Of a DNA stretch of 64,000 nucleotides, positions 48,875 to 63,390 are shown one piece after another; within the stretch, counting starts at the first letter, position 1; each line of letters opens with the position of its first letter. The position numbers and the translations under genes were made by a program. This stretch comes from Streptomyces sp. WZ-12 (GTDB taxonomy: Bacteria; Actinomycetota; Actinomycetes; Streptomycetales; Streptomycetaceae): assembly GCF_028898845.1 (NCBI RefSeq), contig NZ_CP118574.1:7241001-7305000 (forward strand). Direction: 5' to 3'. The notes under the pieces are model-generated. The model made no database searches. It was not told the DNA's origin and worked only from the letters and a program-made list of their open reading frames with translations.

Positions 48875-50083
48875 GTGTCCCGCCGCCTGTTCACCTCGGA
48901 GTCTGTTACCGAGGGCCACCCTGACAAGATCGCTGACCAGATCAGCGACACCATTCTCGACGCGCTCCTCAAGGAGGACCCGACCTCTCGGGTCGCCGTT
49001 GAGACGTTGATCACCACCGGCCTGGTGCACGTGGCCGGCGAGGTGACGACCAAGGCGTACGCCGACATCCCCAACCTCGTCCGGAACAAGATCCTTGAGA
49101 TCGGTTACGACTCGTCCAAGAAGGGCTTCGACGGCGCCTCCTGCGGCGTCTCGGTGTCCATCGGCGCGCAGTCACCGGACATCGCCCAGGGCGTCGACAC
49201 CGCCTACGAGAACCGCGTCGAGGGCGACGACGACGAACTGGACCGGCAGGGCGCCGGCGACCAGGGCCTGATGTTCGGGTTCGCCTGCGACGAGACCCCC
49301 GAGCTCATGCCGCTCCCGATCTACCTGGCGCACCGCCTGTCGCGCCGGCTGTCGGAGGTCCGCAAGAACGGGACCATCCCCTACCTGCGTCCCGACGGCA
49401 AGACCCAGGTCACCATCGAGTACGACGGCAACAAGGCCGTCCGCCTCGACACCGTGGTGGTCTCCTCCCAGCACGCCAGCGACATCGACCTGGACTCGCT
49501 GCTGGCGCCCGACATCCGCGAGTTCGTCGTCGAGCACGTGCTGTCCCAGCTCGTCGAGGACGGCATCAAGCTGGACACCGAGGACTACCGGCTGCTGGTC
49601 AACCCGACCGGTCGCTTCGAGATCGGCGGCCCGATGGGCGACGCCGGCCTGACCGGCCGCAAGATCATCATCGACACCTACGGCGGCATGGCCCGCCACG
49701 GCGGCGGTGCCTTCTCCGGCAAGGACCCGTCCAAGGTGGACCGTTCGGCCGCGTACGCGATGCGCTGGGTCGCCAAGAACGTGGTCGCCGCCGGCCTCGC
49801 CGCGCGCTGCGAGGTCCAGGTCGCCTACGCCATCGGCAAGGCCGAGCCGGTCGGCCTGTTCGTCGAGACCTTCGGCACCAACGCCGTCGACACCGACAAG
49901 ATCGAGCAGGCCATCGGCGAGGTCTTCGACCTCCGCCCGGCCGCGATCATCCGCGACCTCGACCTGCTCCGCCCGATCTACGCCCAGACCGCCGCCTACG
50001 GCCACTTCGGCCGTGAGCAGGAGGAGTTCACCTGGGAGCGCACCGACCGGGTGGACGCCCTCCGCAAGGCCGCGGGCCTGTAA
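48875..50083 (+). CDS. metK: S-adenosylmethionine synthetase
   Basis: 402 aa. MetK makes SAM from methionine and ATP. Signatures: [20 protein letters not shown] at the N-terminus, [47 protein letters not shown] precedes the GTG by seven bases. The 272-bp gap before it (48603-48874) must hold its promoter; several -10-like AT blocks (near 48787) are present but none is convincing. A strong TTCG-loop terminator follows. Confidence 0.97.
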   Translation: MSRRLFTSESVTEGHPDKIADQISDTILDALLKEDPTSRVAVETLITTGLVHVAGEVTTKAYADIPNLVRNKILEIGYDSSKKGFDGASCGVSVSIGAQSPDIAQGVDTAYENRVEGDDDELDRQGAGDQGLMFGFACDETPELMPLPIYLAHRLSRRLSEVRKNGTIPYLRPDGKTQVTIEYDGNKAVRLDTVVVSSQHASDIDLDSLLAPDIREFVVEHVLSQLVEDGIKLDTEDYRLLVNPTGRFEIGGPMGDAGLTGRKIIIDTYGGMARHGGGAFSGKDPSKVDRSAAYAMRWVAKNVVAAGLAARCEVQVAYAIGKAEPVGLFVETFGTNAVDTDKIEQAIGEVFDLRPAAIIRDLDLLRPIYAQTAAYGHFGREQEEFTWERTDRVDALRKAAGL

Positions 50084-50107
50084 GGCACCGCACCGCAAGG
50101 GAACCCT

Positions 50108-50147
50108 CCAGGGGCCCCGGACCGCTTCGGCGGTTCGGGGCCCCTGG
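50108..50147 (+). terminator. Terminator after metK
   Basis: An 18-bp stem (50108-50125 with 50130-50147, one G-T pair) capped by the stable tetraloop TTCG. It lies 20 bp before the priA damage-type promoter. Confidence 0.85.
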
Positions 50148-50167
50148 CCGTTCGCCGGCACCGGCCG

Positions 50168-50190
50168 TTGTCAGTGGCGTCTGCTAAGAC
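50168..50190 (+). promoter_or_regulatory. DNA-damage-type promoter of priA (TTGTCAGTG-N8-TAAGAC)
   Basis: TTGTCAGTG at 50168-50176, eight bases, then TAAGAC (50185-50190), which departs from TAnnnT only in the last base (the next base is T). The GTG start is eight bases further on, so the mRNA is probably leaderless, as at rarA. Confidence 0.75.
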
Positions 50191-50198
50191 TGGTTGCT

Positions 50199-52328
50199 GT
50201 GAGCAGGGAGAACGGGCGGGAGCCGGGGGAGCAGGGCGAGCAGTTGGCCCTGATCCGGGAGACCGTGCGGGAGACGAAGGCGGAGCGCGCCAAGCCGCGG
50301 ACGTGGCGGGGGGCCGCGCTGGCGGCGGAGCTGCCGGTGGCGCGGGTGCTGGTGGACAAGGGGCTGGTGCACCTCGACCGGTTCTTCGACTACGCGGTGC
50401 CCGCCGCGATGGACTCCGAGGCGCGGCCCGGGGTGCGGGTGCGGGTGCGCTTCGGGGCGGGGGAGAAGGGCGGGCGGCGCGAGGGCGGCCGACTGGTCAG
50501 CGGCTTCATCGTGGAGCGGGTGGCGGAGAGCGACTTCCGGGGGGTGCTGGCGCCGCTCGCCCAGGTGCTCTCGCCGGAGCCGGTGCTGAGCCCGGAGCTG
50601 CTGGCGCTGTGCCGGGCGGTCGCCGACCGGTACGCCGGGTCGCTGGCGGACGTGGTGCAGCTCGCGGTGCCGCCGCGCCGGGCGCGCGTCGAGGCCAAGC
50701 CGTCGCCGGCGCCGTTGCCGCCGAACGCCCCGCCGGAGCCGGGGAGTTGGGAGCGTTACGGGGCCGGCCCCGGGTTTCTGGCCGCGCTGGCGCGGGGGGA
50801 CGCGCCGCGGGCGGTGTGGACGGCGTTGCCCGGGCCGAGCTGGCCGGAGGAGCTGGCGCGGGCGGTGGCCGCGGCGCTCGCCGGGGGGCGCGGGGCGCTG
50901 GTGGTGGTGCCCGACGGGCGGGCCGCGGCGCGGGTGGACGCGGCGCTGGGTGCGCTGATCGGCGCCGACCGGCATGTGGTGCTGACGGCGGAGTGCGGGC
51001 CCGAGGAGCGCTACCGGCGCTGGCTGGCGGTCAGCCGGGGCTCGGTGCGGGCGGTGATCGGCACCCGGGCGGCGATGTTCGCGCCCGTCGCCGGGCTGGG
51101 GTTGGTCGCCCTGTGGGACGACGGGGACCCCAGCCACAGCGATCCGCACGCCCCGCAGCCGCACGCCCGGGAGGTGTTGATCCAGCGCGCGGTCAGCGAG
51201 CGAGCCGGGTTCCTGCTCGGCGGGCTGAGCTGCACGGTCGAGGCGGCGCAGTTGGTGGAGACCGGCTGGGCGCGGCCGTTGACCGCCGGCCGCGAGCGGG
51301 TCCGGGCCGCCGCTCCTTTGGTGCGTACGGTCGGGGACGGCGACGAGGCGCGGGACGCCGCGGCGCGCGCCGCCCGGTTGCCGTCGATGGCGTGGCAGAT
51401 CGTGCGGGACGGGCTCACGCGCGGCCCGGTGCTGGTGCAGGTGCCGCGGCGGGGGTACGCACCCCGGCTGGCGTGTGAGCGGTGTCGGACGCCGGCCCGT
51501 TGCCGGGCGTGTGCCGGCCCGTTGGAGGCGCGCGAGGCCGGCGAGTTGGCCTGTGCCTGGTGCGGTCGCGAGGAGTCGGCCTGGCATTGCGCGGAATGCG
51601 GCGGGTCCCGGTTGCGGGCGCAGATCGTCGGGGCGCGGCGCACCGCGGAGGAGCTGGGCCGGGCGTTCCCGGCGGTTCCGGTGCGCACATCGGGGCGGGA
51701 CCACGTCCTGACGACGGTGCCCGGCACGCCCGCGCTGGTGGTCAGCACGCCCGGCGCCGAGCCGGTCGCGGACGGCGCGGGGTACGCGGCCGCGCTGCTG
51801 CTGGACGGCTGGGCGCTGCTCGGGCGGCCGGATCTGCGGGCCGGCGAGGAGGCGTTGCGCCGCTGGCTGGGCGCGGCCGCGCTGGTCCGTGGGCAGGAGG
51901 CGGGCGGCACGGTCGCGGTGATCGCGGAGCCGACCCTGCGTCCGGTGCAGGCGCTGGTGCGGTGGGATCCGGTCGGCCATGCGGTGCGGGAGTTGGCCGA
52001 GCGGGCGGAGTTGGGCTTCCCGCCGGTGTCGCGGATGGCCTCGGTGGCGGGCCGTCCCGAGGACGTGGCCGGCTTGCTGGGCGCGGCCGAACTCCCCGCG
52101 GGGGCTGAGGTGTTGGGCCCGGTGCCGCTGCCGATACCGGACGCCGGGCGGCCCCGTCGGCCGGGCGATCCCCCGCCGGGTGAGGCGTGGGAGCGCGCCC
52201 TCGTACGGGTCCGCCCCGGCCAGGGCGCCGCACTGGCCGCGGCGCTGAAGTCCGCGCGCGCGGCCCGCCTGGTCAAACGCGAGGGTGAGCCGGTCCGGGT
52301 CCGGATCGACCCGCCGGACCTGGGCTGA
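50199..52328 (+). CDS. priA: PriA-like primosomal protein N' with degenerate helicase motifs
   Basis: 709 aa from a leaderless GTG. The N-terminal DNA-binding domain is recognisable (ARVLVDKGLVHLDRFFDYAVP). The place of the Walker A motif (normally a GxTGSGKT) reads WTALPGPSWPEELARA, and the DEEH box reads ALWDDGDPSHSDP, so ATP hydrolysis is unlikely. All eight zinc-binding cysteines remain (CERCRTPARCRAC and CAWCGREESAWHCAEC), and the C-terminal domain with ELGFPPVSRMASV is present. This degenerate form is known from actinobacteria, including mycobacteria. It may load DnaB through its DNA and protein contacts only. Confidence 0.93.
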   Translation: MSRENGREPGEQGEQLALIRETVRETKAERAKPRTWRGAALAAELPVARVLVDKGLVHLDRFFDYAVPAAMDSEARPGVRVRVRFGAGEKGGRREGGRLVSGFIVERVAESDFRGVLAPLAQVLSPEPVLSPELLALCRAVADRYAGSLADVVQLAVPPRRARVEAKPSPAPLPPNAPPEPGSWERYGAGPGFLAALARGDAPRAVWTALPGPSWPEELARAVAAALAGGRGALVVVPDGRAAARVDAALGALIGADRHVVLTAECGPEERYRRWLAVSRGSVRAVIGTRAAMFAPVAGLGLVALWDDGDPSHSDPHAPQPHAREVLIQRAVSERAGFLLGGLSCTVEAAQLVETGWARPLTAGRERVRAAAPLVRTVGDGDEARDAAARAARLPSMAWQIVRDGLTRGPVLVQVPRRGYAPRLACERCRTPARCRACAGPLEAREAGELACAWCGREESAWHCAECGGSRLRAQIVGARRTAEELGRAFPAVPVRTSGRDHVLTTVPGTPALVVSTPGAEPVADGAGYAAALLLDGWALLGRPDLRAGEEALRRWLGAAALVRGQEAGGTVAVIAEPTLRPVQALVRWDPVGHAVRELAERAELGFPPVSRMASVAGRPEDVAGLLGAAELPAGAEVLGPVPLPIPDAGRPRRPGDPPPGEAWERALVRVRPGQGAALAAALKSARAARLVKREGEPVRVRIDPPDLG

Positions 52329-52765
52329 GGGGCGGGGCCACCGGCCGCCGCCGGCGGGCGGCCCGAGCGGGGCTTGGGCCGGGGCCCGGGGGCGGTCACT
52401 CAACCTTCGCCGGTGGCGCGGTGGTTGACGGTCGGTGGCCCGAGGCGCGGCCCGCGTCGACGCATCGCCCCGGGGCCGCATCCGCCCAACTGCCGGCATC
52501 GGCCCGTGGTCCCGGACACCCGGGTCGTGCGCGTCGCGCGTCGCCGGACCCGTAGCCGCGAGCGGTCCGGATCACGGGCGGGCCGTGCGCACCGCCCGCA
52601 CCCTCCGCGCGCGCCGTCGCGGCCTCGCTTCGCCGACCTCCCCGCTCCGGGACCGTGGTCGGCAGGCGGCCCCGGGCACCGGGGCGGCGGGCCGTCGGAA
52701 ACGTGGGGGCGTAAGGGGGCGGGGGTGAGGGTGGGGCGTAGGAGTACGAGGGGAACGGCGGGAGG
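52329..52765. other. 437-bp gap without a recognised gene
   Basis: Very GC-rich DNA between priA and the converging HTH gene. It has GC inverted repeats just after priA (52338-52365) that could help termination, but no clean long stem. No coding frame in it shows family resemblance; the frames that run through it extend antisense into the HTH gene and look like chance. Confidence 0.6.
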
Positions 52766-53407
<642 letters not shown>

Positions 53408-53562
53408 TCAGGAGCGGCTCTGGTCACGGTATGGGGGCGTACGAGCTTGTGCGCGGGGCGTGGGTAAGTTCGCACGCCCCCCGGCGTTCCGGCCCATGAC
53501 CTGCGCCAAGACTCTTAGACTGGTGCGCCGTTCCGCTGCGTGTGAGAGGTAGTCCGTCACCC

Positions 53563-54501
53563 ATGAGGCTTGTCTTCGCCGGTACCCCCGAGGTCGCCGT
53601 GCCTGCCCTCGATGCCCTGATCGCCTCGGACCGGCACGAGGTGGTGGCCGTCGTGACCCGGCCCGACGCGCCGGCCGGGCGGGGCCGCCGGCTGGTGGCC
53701 AGCCCGGTCGCGGAGCGCGCGGAGGAGGCCGGCATCGAGGTGTTGAAGCCGGCGAAGCCGCGGGACGAGGAGTTCCTCGCGCGGCTGCGGGAGATCGGGC
53801 CGGACTGCTGCCCGGTGGTGGCGTACGGAGCGCTGTTGCCCAAGGCGGCGTTGGAGATTCCCGCGCACGGGTGGGTCAACCTGCACTTCTCGCTGCTGCC
53901 GGCGTGGCGGGGGGCGGCGCCGGTGCAGCACGCGGTGCTGGCCGGCGATGAGATCACCGGTGCCGCCACCTTCCAGATCGAGCAGGGGCTGGACTCCGGC
54001 CCGGTGTACGGGGTGATCACCGAGGAGATCCGGTCGGCGGACACCAGCGGCGATCTGCTGACCCGGCTCGCGTTCGCCGGCTCCGGGCTGCTGGTGGCCA
54101 CGATGGACGGCATCGAGGACGGCACCCTCAAGGCGGTGCCGCAGCCGGCGGAGGGGGTCACCCTGGCCCCGAAGATCGAGGTCGAGGACGCCCGGATCGA
54201 GTGGAGCGCGCCGGCGCTGCGGGTGGACCGGGTGATCCGGGGCTGTGCGCCGGCGCCCGGCGCCTGGACGGTCTTCCGCGGGGAGCGGCTGAAGGTGATG
54301 TCGGGCGCCCTGGCCCCCGGTTATGAGGGTCCGGAGCTCGCCCCGGGCGAACTGGCCGTCACGAAGAAGGCGGTTCACGTGGGCACCGGCAGCCACCCCG
54401 TCGAGCTGGTGTGGGTGCAGCCGCAGGGCAAGAAGCCGATGAAGGGCGCGGACTGGGCGCGCGGGGTGCGGATCGCGGCCGGCGAGCGGCTGGGCGGCTG
54501 A
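53563..54501 (+). CDS. fmt: Methionyl-tRNA formyltransferase
   Basis: 312 aa. Fmt formylates the initiator Met-tRNA using 10-formyl-THF. The N-terminal [20 protein letters not shown] and the catalytic motif [27 protein letters not shown] (Asn-His-Asp) are intact; a C-terminal OB-fold tRNA-binding domain begins near residue 205. A weak GAGAGG lies well upstream. TTAGACT at about 53515-53521 is a plausible -10. rsmB follows after 103 bp. Confidence 0.96.
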   Translation: MRLVFAGTPEVAVPALDALIASDRHEVVAVVTRPDAPAGRGRRLVASPVAERAEEAGIEVLKPAKPRDEEFLARLREIGPDCCPVVAYGALLPKAALEIPAHGWVNLHFSLLPAWRGAAPVQHAVLAGDEITGAATFQIEQGLDSGPVYGVITEEIRSADTSGDLLTRLAFAGSGLLVATMDGIEDGTLKAVPQPAEGVTLAPKIEVEDARIEWSAPALRVDRVIRGCAPAPGAWTVFRGERLKVMSGALAPGYEGPELAPGELAVTKKAVHVGTGSHPVELVWVQPQGKKPMKGADWARGVRIAAGERLGG

Positions 54502-54604
54502 CCGGTCCGGCGGCGCGGGCCGGGGGTCGTCCCCGCGCGCTGCCGGTCGGGGGCCCGCGTAGGCTGGGGCGGACCCCCGTCCCGTAATACCGGAGCACCT
54601 TTTC

Positions 54605-58413
<3,809 letters not shown>

Positions 58414-58437
58414 CCCACCGCCGTCAGGCACCACCTC

Positions 58438-58476
58438 GTCCGCCCCGGCCGGGCCGCGCGTCCGGCCGGGGCGGAC
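58438..58476 (+). terminator. Terminator after icd
   Basis: A perfect 15-bp stem (58438-58452 with 58462-58476) with a 9-base loop, 25 bp after icd. Confidence 0.75.
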
Positions 58477-58559
58477 CGGTGCCGGGGGCCCGTGCCGGGG
58501 TGACGGGAGTCTCCCGGCCCGGCGCGGACCGTGCGTGGGCGGACCGCCATACTGGGGGC

Positions 58560-59240
58560 ATGGCCTTGATCAACCCCAGCATCCTGTCCGCCGACTTCGC
58601 CCGCCTCGCTGAGGAGGCGAAGGCCGTCGAGGGCGCCGACTGGCTCCATGTCGACGTGATGGACAACCACTTCGTCCCCAACCTCACCCTCGGCGTGCCG
58701 ATCGTCGAGGCGCTGAGCAAGGCGACGGAGACCCCCCTCGATCTGCACCTGATGATCGAGGACCCGGACCGCTGGGCGCCGCAGTACGTGGAGGCCGGGG
58801 CCGGTTCGGTCACCTTCCACGCGGAGGCGGCCGGGGCGCCGGTGCGGCTGGCGCGGGAGATCCGGGCCAAGGGCGCGCGGGCGTCGATGGCGCTGAAGCC
58901 GGCCACCCCGATCGAGCCGTTCGAGGACCTGCTGCCCGAGCTGGACATGCTGTTGATCATGACCGTCGAGCCGGGCTTCGGTGGCCAGGCGTTCCTGGAC
59001 ATCATGCTGCCGAAGATCCGCCGCACCCGAGAGCTGATCTCCCGGCACGGCCTCCAGGTGTGGCTCCAGGTGGACGGCGGGGTCTCGGCGGAGACCATCG
59101 AGCGCTGCGCGGAGGCCGGCGCCGATGTGTTCGTCGCGGGCTCCGCGGTGTACGGGGCGGACGACCCGGCCAAGGCCGTCCGCGACCTGCGGGAGAAGGC
59201 CGAGGCGGCGACGGCCGCGAGCTGGGGCTGCGCCCACTGA
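58560..59240 (+). CDS. rpe: Ribulose-phosphate 3-epimerase
   Basis: 226 aa TIM barrel of the pentose phosphate pathway. [22 protein letters not shown], the metal-binding [18 protein letters not shown] and [12 protein letters not shown], the catalytic Asp in [19 protein letters not shown], and [16 protein letters not shown] at the end are all conserved. A GGGGG run directly precedes the ATG, and TACTGG near 58550 is a possible -10, so the leader is very short. Confidence 0.96.
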   Translation: MALINPSILSADFARLAEEAKAVEGADWLHVDVMDNHFVPNLTLGVPIVEALSKATETPLDLHLMIEDPDRWAPQYVEAGAGSVTFHAEAAGAPVRLAREIRAKGARASMALKPATPIEPFEDLLPELDMLLIMTVEPGFGGQAFLDIMLPKIRRTRELISRHGLQVWLQVDGGVSAETIERCAEAGADVFVAGSAVYGADDPAKAVRDLREKAEAATAASWGCAH

Positions 59241-59380
59241 TCGAGTCGTCGGCGAAGCCCGCGGGGCCCGGTTCCGGGGCGTACGGCGCGGTGTGCGGCG
59301 GGGGTTGACCTGCCGGCCACCGAGCGTTCATGCCCGTCGTGCCGGTCATGGTCCCCGTACACCTCGGGTTTCTGAAAGGA

Positions 59381-59408
59381 TGAGCAAAGACTCGATCAGA
59401 TGCGCAAA
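59381..59408 (+). repeat. Direct repeat TGMGCAAA, 20-bp period, before the SorC-family gene
   Basis: TGAGCAAA (59381-59388) and TGCGCAAA (59401-59408) are 20 bp apart start to start, two helical turns, directly before the ribosome site of the SorC-family gene. Proteins of this family (for example CggR) bind direct repeats, so this may be an autoregulatory operator. Confidence 0.45.
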
Positions 59409-59421
59409 AGGGGAGATTTTC

Positions 59422-60438
59422 GTGGTAGCCAGCCGCCCACAGTCCGGAATGGGCCCTGCCGAGCTGGTGCAGGCCGCGGCCATGGCCCGCCGCTTCTACC
59501 TTGAGGGCAAGTCCAAGATCCAGATCGCGGAGGAGTTCGGCGTCAGCCGCTTCAAGGTCGCCCGCGTTCTGGAGACGGCCCTGGAGCGCGATCTCGTGCG
59601 GATCGAGATCCGGGTGCCCTCCGAGCTCGACGCGGAGCGCTCCGATGCCCTGCGCGCCCGGTACGGCCTGCGGCACGCGGTCGTCGTCGAATCGCCCGCC
59701 GACGCCACGGAGGACGCCGCCGACCCCGAGAACCTCGGTGAGGTGGCCGCCGACCTGCTCGGCGAACTCGTCACCGAGGGCGATGTGTTGGGCCTCGCCT
59801 GGGGCCGTTCGACGATCCACATGGCGGCCGCGCTGCACCAGCTTCCGCCGTGCACCGTCGTCCAGTTGACCGGGGTCTACGACGCCGGGACCGCCGACCG
59901 CGGCTCGGTCGAGGCGGTCCGTCGCGCCGCCGACGTCTCCGGCGGCGAGGCGCACCCGATCTACGCGCCGATGCTGCTGCCGGACTCGGCGACCGCCGCC
60001 GCGCTGCGCGGCCAGACCGGCATCGCCCGCGCCTTCGACTACTTCGACAAGGTCACCGTCGCCTGCGTCTCCATCGGCTCCTGGGAGCCGGGCGTCTCCA
60101 CCGTCTACGACATGCTGTCCGAGGACGAGCGGGAGCACTACGCCTCGCTGGGCGCGGCCGCCGAGATGTCCGCGCACCTCTTCGACGGTGAGGGCCGGCG
60201 CATCGGCCGCGACCTGGGCGAGCGCTGCATCACCGTCGAGGCGGACCGGCTGCGCCGGATTCCCGAGGTGGTGGCGATCGCCGGCGGCCGGCGCAAGGCC
60301 GCGGCCATCGGCGCGGTGCTCCGCTCCGGCCTGGTGACGAGCCTGGTCACGGACACCGCGGCCGCCGACCACCTGCTGCTGGAGACCGGCCCCGGCCCGC
60401 GGCCCGCGCTGGACCGGGCGGACCCCGACGGGCGCTGA
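59422..60438 (+). CDS. SorC/DeoR-family sugar-binding transcriptional regulator
   Basis: 338 aa from the GTG at 59422, chosen for AAGGGGAG six bases upstream. The in-frame ATG at 59380 would add 14 residues but its AAAGGA overlaps the start codon. The N-terminal HTH is FYLEGKSKIQIAEEFGVSRFKVARVLETAL, followed by a sugar-phosphate-binding domain with LAWGRSTIHMAAALHQLPP and a C-terminal VVAIAGGRRKAAAIGAVLRSG. Such regulators respond to sugar phosphates. Being next to rpe suggests a link to pentose or central carbon metabolism, but the effector is not known. Confidence 0.9.
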   Translation: MVASRPQSGMGPAELVQAAAMARRFYLEGKSKIQIAEEFGVSRFKVARVLETALERDLVRIEIRVPSELDAERSDALRARYGLRHAVVVESPADATEDAADPENLGEVAADLLGELVTEGDVLGLAWGRSTIHMAAALHQLPPCTVVQLTGVYDAGTADRGSVEAVRRAADVSGGEAHPIYAPMLLPDSATAAALRGQTGIARAFDYFDKVTVACVSIGSWEPGVSTVYDMLSEDEREHYASLGAAAEMSAHLFDGEGRRIGRDLGERCITVEADRLRRIPEVVAIAGGRRKAAAIGAVLRSGLVTSLVTDTAAADHLLLETGPGPRPALDRADPDGR

Positions 60439-60495
60439 GCGGGCCCGCACCACCATCGGCGCGCAGCCCGCGCGCGGCTGTGACAGCATCGGCGC

Positions 60496-60969
60496 ATGCT
60501 GATCCAATCCGCTCCGCGCCGGGCCGCCGCCGTGCTCGGCGCGCTGTTCGCCGCCCTGCTCCTCGTCCTCACCGGCTGCTCCACCGGCGGTGCCGGCAAA
60601 GGGAGTTCGGCCGGCGCGCACCACCCGGCCGCGAGCGCCACGGCCGACGGCCGGTCGCCCGGCGGCACCGCCGCACCGCCCTGGGCGAAGGGCCACCCGA
60701 CCGTCCCGGCGAAGAGCCTGCCCGCCGAGGCGCAGCGCACCCTGAAGCTGATCGACGCCGGCGGCCCGTTCCCGTACCCGAAGGACGGCACCGTCTTCGG
60801 GAACTACGAGAAGCAACTGCCCAAGGAACCGCGCGGCTACTACCACGAGTACACGGTCGACACCCCCGGCGCCCGCAATCGCGGAGCCCGGCGCCTGATC
60901 ACCGGCAAGCAACACGAGTTCTTCTACACCGACGACCACTACAAGTCCTTCAAGGCGGTGCTCCGGTGA
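60496..60969 (+). CDS. Lipoprotein guanyl-specific ribonuclease (RNase Sa/N1/T1 family)
   Basis: 157 aa. A signal peptide ends in the lipobox LTGC (Cys28), so it should be a surface-anchored lipoprotein. A Gly/Ala/Ser linker reaches to about residue 68. The rest aligns with RNase Sa: GPFPYPKDGTVFGNYE and RGYYHEYTVDTPGARNRG. The catalytic set is complete: Glu118, Arg129, Arg133 and His148 match RNase Sa Glu54, Arg65, Arg69 and His85. The RNase Sa disulfide cysteines are absent. The stop overlaps the start of a barstar-like gene (GTGA). Confidence 0.92.
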   Translation: MLIQSAPRRAAAVLGALFAALLLVLTGCSTGGAGKGSSAGAHHPAASATADGRSPGGTAAPPWAKGHPTVPAKSLPAEAQRTLKLIDAGGPFPYPKDGTVFGNYEKQLPKEPRGYYHEYTVDTPGARNRGARRLITGKQHEFFYTDDHYKSFKAVLR

Positions 60970-61409
60970 CCCCCGAGGTGCCCCCGGCGCTGGTCTCGGT
61001 GCTCGACGGGCGGACGCCGGCGGGGGTGCTGCCGTGGCCGGCGGACCGGCCGGTTGCGGACGCCCTGGCCGCGGCCCGGGACGCGGGGTGGCACGCGGCC
61101 GCGCTCGACCTCACCGGGGTCGTCGACAAGGCCGCCTTCATGGACCGGTGCGCCGCCGCGCTGGACTTCCCCGCCTACTTCGGCGGCAATTGGGACGCGC
61201 TGGCGGACTGCCTGACCGATCTGTCCTGGTGCCCGCCCGCGCGCGGCCGACTGCTGGTCGTCACCGGGTGGCAGGAGTACGCGGCCGCAGCCCCGGAGGA
61301 GTGGGGCGTGGTCGAGGGGGTGGTGGCGGACGCCGTCGGGTACTGGCGGGACACCGACACCGGGCTCGTGGTGATCATGGCCGGTGGGCGCGGCCGGCGG
61401 GGCGCGTAG
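60966..61409 (+). CDS. Barstar-like ribonuclease inhibitor
   Basis: 147 aa. Residues about 40-90 match the barstar core: AALDLTGVVDKAAFMDRCAAAL and YFGGNWDALADCLTDL. Tyr71, Asp77 and Asp81 correspond to barstar Tyr29, Asp35 and Asp39, which plug the RNase active site. No signal peptide, so cytoplasmic. The GTG overlaps the stop of the RNase gene, so inhibitor and enzyme are made together. The likely role is to protect the cell from RNase that folds before export. Confidence 0.9.
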   Translation: MTPEVPPALVSVLDGRTPAGVLPWPADRPVADALAAARDAGWHAAALDLTGVVDKAAFMDRCAAALDFPAYFGGNWDALADCLTDLSWCPPARGRLLVVTGWQEYAAAAPEEWGVVEGVVADAVGYWRDTDTGLVVIMAGGRGRRGA

Positions 61410-61530
61410 CCGCCGGCACCGGGCCGCCCGGGACGCCGTTCCGCGACGTTACGGATGCGTCGGGTGAGGCGGCGGCCCGGTGGCCGGACGGCGCGTTGGC
61501 GGATCACACACACGCCTCGCGGGCTCGTAG

Positions 61531-63036
<1,506 letters not shown>

Positions 63037-63073
63037 CCCGCCGGCCCGTCGAGGGCCGACGCAACCGCCGCTC

Positions 63074-63106
63074 ACCGGCCCCGCACCGACCTGGTGCGGG
63101 GCCGGT
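63074..63106 (+). terminator. Terminator after guaB1
   Basis: A perfect 14-bp stem (63074-63087 with 63093-63106), loop GACCT, followed by CGCGTTCT. It lies 38 bp after guaB1. Confidence 0.75.
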
Positions 63107-63144
63107 CGCGTTCTGCGGCGGCGGGCGTGATTGACTGCGGTGGA

Positions 63145-63201
63145 GCGCAACGATCCGCCGCCCTTCGCCGCCGCGCGCAACGATCCACCGCGGTTGCGCA
63201 A
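63145..63201 (+). repeat. GCGCAA repeat cluster before the amino-acid permease gene
   Basis: GCGCAACGATCC followed by R-CCGC occurs at 63145-63161 and 63175-63191 (period 30 bp), and TTGCGCAA follows at 63194-63201. GCGCAAC in the second copy and GTTGCGC also form an inverted repeat. Such phased GCGCAA half-sites resemble Lrp/AsnC-type operators, which fits a permease gene. The protein that binds is not identified. Confidence 0.6.
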
Positions 63202-63263
63202 GGAACCTGCATTACGGCAGGTCAACGAGGGGCCGTAAGGTCATGCGCTGTACGTGGAGTGGC

Positions 63264-63288
63264 GGAGACCGCCTGCTCGGCGGTCTCC
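63264..63288 (+). terminator. Hairpin in the permease leader region
   Basis: A perfect 10-bp stem GGAGACCGCC/GGCGGTCTCC with loop TGCTC, about 100 bp before the permease start. It could be an attenuator or leader structure if transcription starts upstream; no T-run follows. The rest of 63107-63390 shows no gene. Confidence 0.45.
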
Positions 63289-63390
63289 TGCTACAGGGTG
63301 GTTCGTCCTGCCTGGGTGACCGCTGCGGTCCCGCTCACCGGAATGTGCCGGAATCTGCGAATCTGACCGGCAGTGACGAAGGAGCCCCCA

